The notes under the pieces are model-generated. The model ran no database searches. It saw nothing but the letters and a program-made list of their open reading frames with translations, and was not told the origin of the DNA. The translations under genes were made by a program, and so were the position numbers. This document shows positions 6,788-11,216 of a stretch of 11,216 nucleotides of DNA, one piece after another. How positions within the stretch are numbered: the first letter of the stretch is position 1; every line of letters begins with the position of its first letter. The stretch is from Pseudorhodobacter antarcticus (GTDB lineage Bacteria; Pseudomonadota; Alphaproteobacteria; Rhodobacterales; Rhodobacteraceae). The stretch lies in assembly GCA_945861995.1 (NCBI GenBank), contig CAMAWZ010000049.1, positions 1 to 11,216 of the forward strand, given 5' to 3'.

Positions 6788-7894
6788 ATGGCAAACCCAT
6801 CCATCCTAATCCTAGCGGGCGACGGAATTGGCCCCGAAGTTATGGCCGAAGTGAAAAAGATCATCGGCTGGTTTGATACCAAACGCGGGGTCAAGTTTGA
6901 CGTATCCGAAGGGCTGGTGGGCGGCTGTTCTTATGATGTGCATGGCACCCCATTGACCGACGAGACGATGGCGCAGGCGCAGGCGGTGGATGCCGTTTTG
7001 CTGGGCGCTGTGGGCGGGCCGAAATATGATAAATTGGACTTTTCGGTTAAGCCAGAGCGCGGGCTTTTGCGCCTGCGCAAGGAAATGGATTTGTTTTCCA
7101 ACCTGCGCCCTGCGCAATGCTTTGACGCGCTGGCCGATTTCTCGTCGCTGAAGAAAGACGTGGTTGCGGGGCTGGATATTGTCATCGTGCGCGAGCTGAC
7201 CAGTGGCGTTTATTTTGGCGAGCCGCGCGGCATTTTCACTGAAGGTAACGAGCGGGTGGGGATCAACACCCAGCGCTATACGGAATCCGAGATTGCGCGC
7301 GTGGCCCGCAGTGCGTTCGAGTTGGCGCGCAAGCGGGGCAATAAGGTTTGTTCGATGGAAAAGGCAAACGTCATGGAATCCGGGATTTTGTGGCGCGAAG
7401 TGGTGCAGGAAATTCATGACAAGGAATATCCTGATGTAGAGCTGTCGCATATGTATGCAGATGCAGGCGCGATGCAGCTGTGCCGCTGGCCCAAGCAGTT
7501 TGACGTGATTGTCACCGACAATCTGTTTGGCGATTTGCTGTCGGATATGGCGGCGATGCTGACGGGCAGTCTTGGGATGCTGCCATCGGCAAGCCTAGGC
7601 CTGCCTATGGCGAACGGGCGGCCAAAGGCGCTGTATGAACCCGTGCACGGGTCGGCCCCTGATATTGCAGGGACGGGTAAGGCCAACCCGATTGCCTGCG
7701 TTTTGTCCTTTGCTATGGCGCTGCGTTATTCGTTCAGCATGCTGGACGAGGCCGCGCGCGTGGAAGCGGCCGTGGAAAAGGTTCTGGCAGACGGCGTGCG
7801 CACTGCCGATCTGATGGGGCCAGCGGGCGGCGTGCCTGTGTCGACATCGCAGATGGGCGATGCGATTGTAGCGGCGCTGAACGCTTCAATTTGA
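6788..7894 (+). CDS. leuB: 3-isopropylmalate dehydrogenase
   Basis: LeuB is a cytoplasmic enzyme. It oxidises and decarboxylates (2R,3S)-3-isopropylmalate to 2-oxoisocaproate with NAD+, the third dedicated step of leucine synthesis. The 368-residue protein has every landmark of the isocitrate/isopropylmalate dehydrogenase family: AGDGIGPEVM (10-19), LRLRKEMDLFSNLRPA (94-109), VRELTSGVYFGEPRGI (134-149) with its tyrosine at 142, and MEKANVMESG (190-199) with the catalytic Lys192. The metal-binding aspartates are Asp225, Asp249 and Asp253 (DAGAMQL and TDNLFGDLLSD). The NAD loop is EPVHGSAPDIAGTGKANP (284-301). The start ATG follows GAGAGCGAT. No frameshift or missing residue is seen. It sits 33 nt downstream of the LysR-type gene; leuC and leuD are not in the window. 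Confidence 0.97.
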   Translation: MANPSILILAGDGIGPEVMAEVKKIIGWFDTKRGVKFDVSEGLVGGCSYDVHGTPLTDETMAQAQAVDAVLLGAVGGPKYDKLDFSVKPERGLLRLRKEMDLFSNLRPAQCFDALADFSSLKKDVVAGLDIVIVRELTSGVYFGEPRGIFTEGNERVGINTQRYTESEIARVARSAFELARKRGNKVCSMEKANVMESGILWREVVQEIHDKEYPDVELSHMYADAGAMQLCRWPKQFDVIVTDNLFGDLLSDMAAMLTGSLGMLPSASLGLPMANGRPKALYEPVHGSAPDIAGTGKANPIACVLSFAMALRYSFSMLDEAARVEAAVEKVLADGVRTADLMGPAGGVPVSTSQMGDAIVAALNASI

Positions 7895-7906
7895 ACGATT
7901 GCTGCC

Positions 7907-7935
7907 TTGTAATTAACCATGGCCCGCGCGATAGT
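7907..7935 (+). promoter_or_regulatory. Weak candidate promoter for the EamA operon
   Basis: TTGTAA (7907-7912) and GATAGT (7930-7935), each matching four of six consensus bases, are separated by a standard 17-bp spacer. They lie in the 88-bp gap between leuB and the first EamA gene. No hairpin terminator for leuB is visible in this gap, so read-through from leuB remains possible. Confidence 0.28.
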
Positions 7936-7982
7936 GCTGTCCATATGATTGCGCAAACATCCCCCTTGTTCTAGGCGATATC

Positions 7983-8861
7983 GTGACCCTTTCCCCCCTG
8001 TTTCGTGGTGCTGTGTTGGGCATAGCCGCCATGGGAATATTTGCCTGTTATGATATTGCGGTAAAGTTTCTGGGCGGCAGTTATCATCCGTTTCAGATTA
8101 TGTTCTTTGCGGGGATGGCGGCAGTGCCCGTGGTGTTGGTGCAGGTGTCGCTGTCGGGAACGGCGGGGCATTATCGCCCGCGCCTGCTGGGCTGGACGGT
8201 TCTGCGCTGCACCATCACATTGGTAAACGGGATGCTGGGCACCTATGCCTTTACCGCCCTGCCGCTGGCGCAGGCCTATGCCATTTTCTTTACCATGCCG
8301 CTGATGATCTCGCTTTTGGGGGTTCCCATGTTGGGCGAGACGATTAGCCCTGCGCGGCTGATCGCCATTTTGGTGGGCTTTGCGGGGGTTGTCATTGCCC
8401 TGCAACCTGGCGCGCAGCCGCTGGAATGGGCGCATTTGGCGGCGGTTTTGGCTGCGATCACAGGCGCGCTGAACTACATCATCATGCGCAAAACAGGCCA
8501 GATCGAGCGGCCAGAGGTTTTGGTTATTTACCCCATGCTAAGCCAACTTGCAGCCATGGCGATTGCGCTGCCCTTTGTCTACACGCCCATGCCGATTGCA
8601 CATCATATGCTGACATGGGCGATGGCGGTGTTTGGCATTGGCGGCACCTATGTGATTATTGCCGCCTATCGCGCAGCGCCCGTGGCGGTGGTGGCCCCCA
8701 TGCAATACACGCAGATTTTTTGGGCCGCGCTGGCGGGTTATTTCATATTTGCCGAGGCGATTACCCCTGCCACTTGGGCAGGAATTGCGCTGATCATTGG
8801 GGCGGGGATTTACATTTTGGCCAGTACGCGAACCCATCATCCAGCGGAACGCGCGCCATGA
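7983..8861 (+). CDS. EamA/DMT-superfamily transporter, paralog 1 (292 aa)
   Basis: This is an inner-membrane protein of the drug/metabolite transporter superfamily with two EamA repeats and about ten membrane segments, roughly residues 10-140 and 150-282. Family-like motifs are PFQIMFF (36-42), LPLAQAYAIFFTMPL (93-107), a conserved GE (118-119) at the end of repeat one, and APMQYTQIFWAAL (238-250) with FIFAEAITPATWAG (254-267) in repeat two. The substrate is unknown; members export amino acids, nucleosides, drugs or other small molecules. It starts at GTG 7983 with AGGCGA just upstream. The stop overlaps the next gene's start as ATGA, so the two are translationally coupled. Confidence 0.92.
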   Translation: MTLSPLFRGAVLGIAAMGIFACYDIAVKFLGGSYHPFQIMFFAGMAAVPVVLVQVSLSGTAGHYRPRLLGWTVLRCTITLVNGMLGTYAFTALPLAQAYAIFFTMPLMISLLGVPMLGETISPARLIAILVGFAGVVIALQPGAQPLEWAHLAAVLAAITGALNYIIMRKTGQIERPEVLVIYPMLSQLAAMAIALPFVYTPMPIAHHMLTWAMAVFGIGGTYVIIAAYRAAPVAVVAPMQYTQIFWAALAGYFIFAEAITPATWAGIALIIGAGIYILASTRTHHPAERAP

Positions 8862-9721
8862 AACAGCCGTCTAATCTGATCGGCGCGGTGCTGGCGCTGG
8901 CAGCGATGGCGGTTTACGCCGCCAATGACAATCTGATCAAGTTTTTGGGCATGTATAACCCGTTTCAAATTATGTTCTTTTCCATTGCGGCCACCCTGCC
9001 TTTGCTGCTGGCGCATATGGCGCTTGACCGCGAGGTGGGCACGTATCGTCCCGTGATGCCCAAATGGATGGCGCTGCGCTGCGCGGTGACTTTGGTCAAT
9101 TCGGTGTGCGTAGTCTATGCCTTTGGCAACCTGCCGCTGGCGCAGACCTATGCGATTTTGTTCACAGTGCCGCTGATGATCACTCTGCTGGCGGCGTGGA
9201 TGCTGGGCGAGGCGATTAGCCTGCCGCGCGGCTTGGCCGTGTTTGCGGGGTTTGCGGGCGTGCTGATTGCGTTGCAGCCCGGGCGTGATCCGCTGACATG
9301 GGTGCATTTTGTGGCTGTGGTCGGGGCGGTTTTGGCCGCGCTCAGCTTTGTGATTTTGCGCAAAACGGCGCAGGTGGAACGCGCTGCGCTGAATATCATT
9401 TACCCGTCGCTGACCCAACTTGCTGCGGCGGCGATTGTTCTGCCCTTTGTCTATCAGCCCATGCCGATGGCCCATGTCGGCCTGACATGGGCGATGGCGG
9501 TCTGCGGTTATGCGGGGTCGGTGATGATTATCGAAGCCTACCGCATGGCGCCCGTCATTATCGTCTCGCCCATGCAATACAGCCAGATATTTTGGGCCGC
9601 CCTGACCAGCGCCTTTATCTTTAACGAGGCTGTGACGCCCGCCACCTGGGCAGGGCTGGCCGTGATTGTGGGGGCGGGGATTTATATCTTGAACTCGTCC
9701 CGCCAGAAGGGGGCCGCATGA
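8858..9721 (+). CDS. EamA/DMT-superfamily transporter, paralog 2 (287 aa)
   Basis: Second member of the tandem set. It has the same ten-segment, two-repeat design as its neighbours: PFQIMFF (35-41), LPLAQTYAILFTVPLMITLL (92-111), GEAI (117-120), SPMQYSQIFWAAL (237-249) and FIFNEAVTPATWAG (253-266). It is more similar to paralog 1 than to paralog 3; the QIFWAAL and TPATWAG motifs and the ending GAGIYIL are shared. This points to a local duplication. ATG 8858 overlaps the previous stop by 4 nt, and there is no strong ribosome site of its own, so translation likely depends on termination of paralog 1. Its stop again overlaps the next start as ATGA. The substrate is unknown. Confidence 0.92.
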   Translation: MKQPSNLIGAVLALAAMAVYAANDNLIKFLGMYNPFQIMFFSIAATLPLLLAHMALDREVGTYRPVMPKWMALRCAVTLVNSVCVVYAFGNLPLAQTYAILFTVPLMITLLAAWMLGEAISLPRGLAVFAGFAGVLIALQPGRDPLTWVHFVAVVGAVLAALSFVILRKTAQVERAALNIIYPSLTQLAAAAIVLPFVYQPMPMAHVGLTWAMAVCGYAGSVMIIEAYRMAPVIIVSPMQYSQIFWAALTSAFIFNEAVTPATWAGLAVIVGAGIYILNSSRQKGAA

Positions 9722-10680
9722 AACCGCTGCAATCCAATTTGATTGGCGCGATGCTGTCGCTGGCGGCCTTTGGCGTTTATGCCACGCACGATGTGTTCAT
9801 CAAATTTTTGGGCAGCAGTTACAGCCCGTTTCAGCTGATTTTCTTTTCAGGCCTTTTGGGGTTTCCGCTGGTGACTCTGGCGATGATGCGCGACCGCACT
9901 GATGGCAATCTGATCCCCAAACATCCCGTGTGGACGGCCATTCGCACTGCAACGGCGGTGCTGAATGCTGTGACGGGGTTTTATGCGTTTTCAGTGCTGC
10001 CCTTGGCGCAATGTTATGCGATTTTCTTTGCCATGCCGATTTTGATCACGCTGATGGCCATACCGCTGCTGGGCGAGCGGGTGGGGCTGCATCGGGGCGT
10101 GGCCATTGTGGTTGGCCTGATTGGCGTGGTTGTGGTGGTGCGGCCGGGGCAGGCAGATTTGGGGCTGGGGCATCTGTCGGCGCTGGCGGCGGCGCTGCTG
10201 GGGGCGGCAACATCGGTGATTGTGCGCAAAGTGGGCAATTCGGAACGCGCGGTGGTGCTGATGCTGTATCCGATGATGGCCAATTTCGTGGTGATGGGGG
10301 TGGCGCTGCCGTTTGTGTATGTGCCCGTGCCGCCACAGCATTTTGCAATGATGGCGGGTATCGCGGCGCTGGGCCTTTTGGGCGGGGTTCTGATTATTGC
10401 CGCTTATCGCCGCGCGCCTGCGATTATCGTGGCCCCAATGCAGTATAGCCAAATTATCTGGGCCATTATCTTTGGCCATTTCCTGTTTGGTGAAAACATC
10501 GATATGTATACCGCGATTGGCACGGGCATTATCATAGCCTCGGGCGTGTATATTGTGCTGCGCGAGGATAAGCCGACTGTGTCAAAAAACCGCCCCGTGC
10601 TGGAAACACGCTCGCGGTATGGGGCGATTTCCACGCCGCGCATCAGCCAGTTGTTGCGGGTGTTTGAACGGCGCGCGTAA
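9718..10680 (+). CDS. EamA/DMT-superfamily transporter, paralog 3 with cytoplasmic tail (320 aa)
   Basis: Third tandem EamA member, and the most diverged. The core (residues 7-281) keeps PFQLIFF (37-43), LPLAQCYAIFFAMPILITL (94-112), LGER (118-121), APMQYSQIIWAI (239-250) and FLFGEN (255-260), but has IDMYTAIGTG in place of the TPATWAG of its siblings. After the last membrane segment a hydrophilic, basic tail of about 38 residues (283-320, including ETRSRYG and ISQLLRVFERRA) extends beyond the other two, presumably in the cytoplasm. AAGGGGG four nt before ATG 9718 is a good ribosome site, and the start also overlaps the previous stop by 4 nt. Its stop lies 7 nt from the convergent cyclodeaminase stop. 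The substrate is unknown. Confidence 0.92.
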   Translation: MKPLQSNLIGAMLSLAAFGVYATHDVFIKFLGSSYSPFQLIFFSGLLGFPLVTLAMMRDRTDGNLIPKHPVWTAIRTATAVLNAVTGFYAFSVLPLAQCYAIFFAMPILITLMAIPLLGERVGLHRGVAIVVGLIGVVVVVRPGQADLGLGHLSALAAALLGAATSVIVRKVGNSERAVVLMLYPMMANFVVMGVALPFVYVPVPPQHFAMMAGIAALGLLGGVLIIAAYRRAPAIIVAPMQYSQIIWAIIFGHFLFGENIDMYTAIGTGIIIASGVYIVLREDKPTVSKNRPVLETRSRYGAISTPRISQLLRVFERRA

Positions 10681-10687
10681 AGCGCGG

Positions 10688-11216
10688 CTAGGTTTGGGCG
10701 GCCTGAAGGATATACATCGCCGTCATCAAATCTAAATGCGCACCGCCGCCGTTTTTGGCGATGGTAATCTCGTCGTCACTGGTGCGGGTGAATAGGGCGG
10801 GGTCATCGTAGAAATCGGCGATAATGTCGGCCTCGGTGATCGCGCCTGATGCGATAGGGGTCATTATCTCGCCAATATGGTGGATCGTTGTGGCGCGGCT
10901 GTCTACGAACAGACGCGCGCGGCGCATGGCGGTATCGTCCACTTCGCGCATTTGGGGGGTATATGCGCCGATCAGGTCTAGGTGCTGGCCCGCGCGCAGC
11001 CAGTCGCCGCGTATCAAGGGGGCGCTGGCCATTGTGGCGGTGCAGATCACATCAGCCCACTGGACGGATTTTTGCAGATCATCCGCCACAGGCAGGCCCA
11101 ATTCTGCCCCAAAGGCGGCCGCGCTGGCGGCGCTGCGGCTCCAGACCTGAAAGCGCGCATCGGGCCAGATCGCGCGGTAGGCCTGCACCATGCTGCGCGC
11201 CACAGTGCCCGCGCCG
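10688..11216 (-). CDS. Ornithine cyclodeaminase / mu-crystallin family protein, C-terminal part (truncated by window edge)
   Basis: The reading frame is open through the right edge, so the true start lies beyond 11216. At the edge it reads GAGTVARSMVQAY, the NAD(P)-binding glycine motif of this family, so the internal GTG at 11203 is not the start. Downstream are VWSRSAASAAAFGAELGLPV, ADVICTATMASAPLI, DLIGAYTPQMREVD and the C-terminal AKNGGGAHLDLMTAMYIL. Characterised members cyclise ornithine to proline or act as alanine dehydrogenases, ketimine reductases or opine-type enzymes; which applies here cannot be told. About 176 C-terminal residues are visible, probably a little over half the usual length. 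It is convergent with the EamA triplet, with 7 nt between the two stops. Confidence 0.9.
   Translation of the reverse strand, partial: GAGTVARSMVQAYRAIWPDARFQVWSRSAASAAAFGAELGLPVADDLQKSVQWADVICTATMASAPLIRGDWLRAGQHLDLIGAYTPQMREVDDTAMRRARLFVDSRATTIHHIGEIMTPIASGAITEADIIADFYDDPALFTRTSDDEITIAKNGGGAHLDLMTAMYILQAAQT

Noticed and set aside
8837..10479. Long antisense and alternate-frame ORFs across the EamA genes, some over 150-240 codons
   Set aside because: They are His/Arg/Gln- or Gly/Cys-rich, lack family features and ribosome sites, and arise because GC-rich third positions suppress stops in shadow frames.
1..11216. A defence system, CRISPR array, prophage or tRNA gene
   Set aside because: No spaced short repeats, phage or defence domains, or tRNA-like cloverleaf ends were seen on either strand.

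Overview
The window looks like a piece of an alphaproteobacterial chromosome, most likely from the Rhodobacterales (Roseobacter/Rhodobacter group). This rests on moderately high GC content, GC-rich alphaproteobacterial codon use, and a 3-isopropylmalate dehydrogenase and EEP-family protein of rhodobacterial style. The assignment is by recollection of protein style, not by a search. The DNA is densely coding: ten genes, no RNA gene, no recognisable IS or phage gene and no CRISPR array. No gene-free stretch exceeds about 130 bases.

Layout. (a) 131-2001, plus strand: a six-segment membrane protein of unknown function, then a secreted protein of the endonuclease/exonuclease/phosphatase (EEP) fold whose start lies 124 nt inside the membrane-protein gene. 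The EEP protein has lost several residues normally needed for catalysis. (b) 1998-4787, minus strand: a DUF1800 protein with a twin-arginine-like signal, followed 9 nt later by a DUF1501 protein without a signal peptide. This is a widespread gene pair of unknown function. (c) 4897-5748, minus strand: an atypical SDR/NAD(P)-binding protein, divergent from (d) a LysR-type regulator at 5828-6754. (e) 6788-7894: leuB of leucine biosynthesis, 33 nt after the regulator. (f) 7983-10680: three tandem EamA/DMT-family transporter paralogs joined by ATGA stop/start overlaps. (g) 10688-11216, minus strand: the C-terminal part of an ornithine cyclodeaminase/mu-crystallin family protein, running off the right edge.

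The most unusual structure is a 40-bp direct repeat (36 of 40 identical) at 1962-2001 and 4871-4910. The first copy is the last 12 codons and stop of the EEP gene. The second, about 2.9 kb away, sits between DUF1800 and the SDR gene and still reads as the same EEP C-terminus ending in TAA. The repeats bracket exactly the DUF1800-DUF1501 pair, as if that pair had been inserted at, or duplicated together with, the 3' end of the EEP gene.

How the genes work together is only partly clear. leuB is a core biosynthetic gene. The EamA triplet probably forms one translationally coupled transport operon. The SDR/LysR pair looks like a regulator and its divergent target. The DUF1800/DUF1501 pair is probably one co-transcribed unit. 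I saw no known defence or mobile system. The repeat-bracketed DUF pair, the degenerate EEP protein and the EamA triplet are the best candidates for something undescribed.
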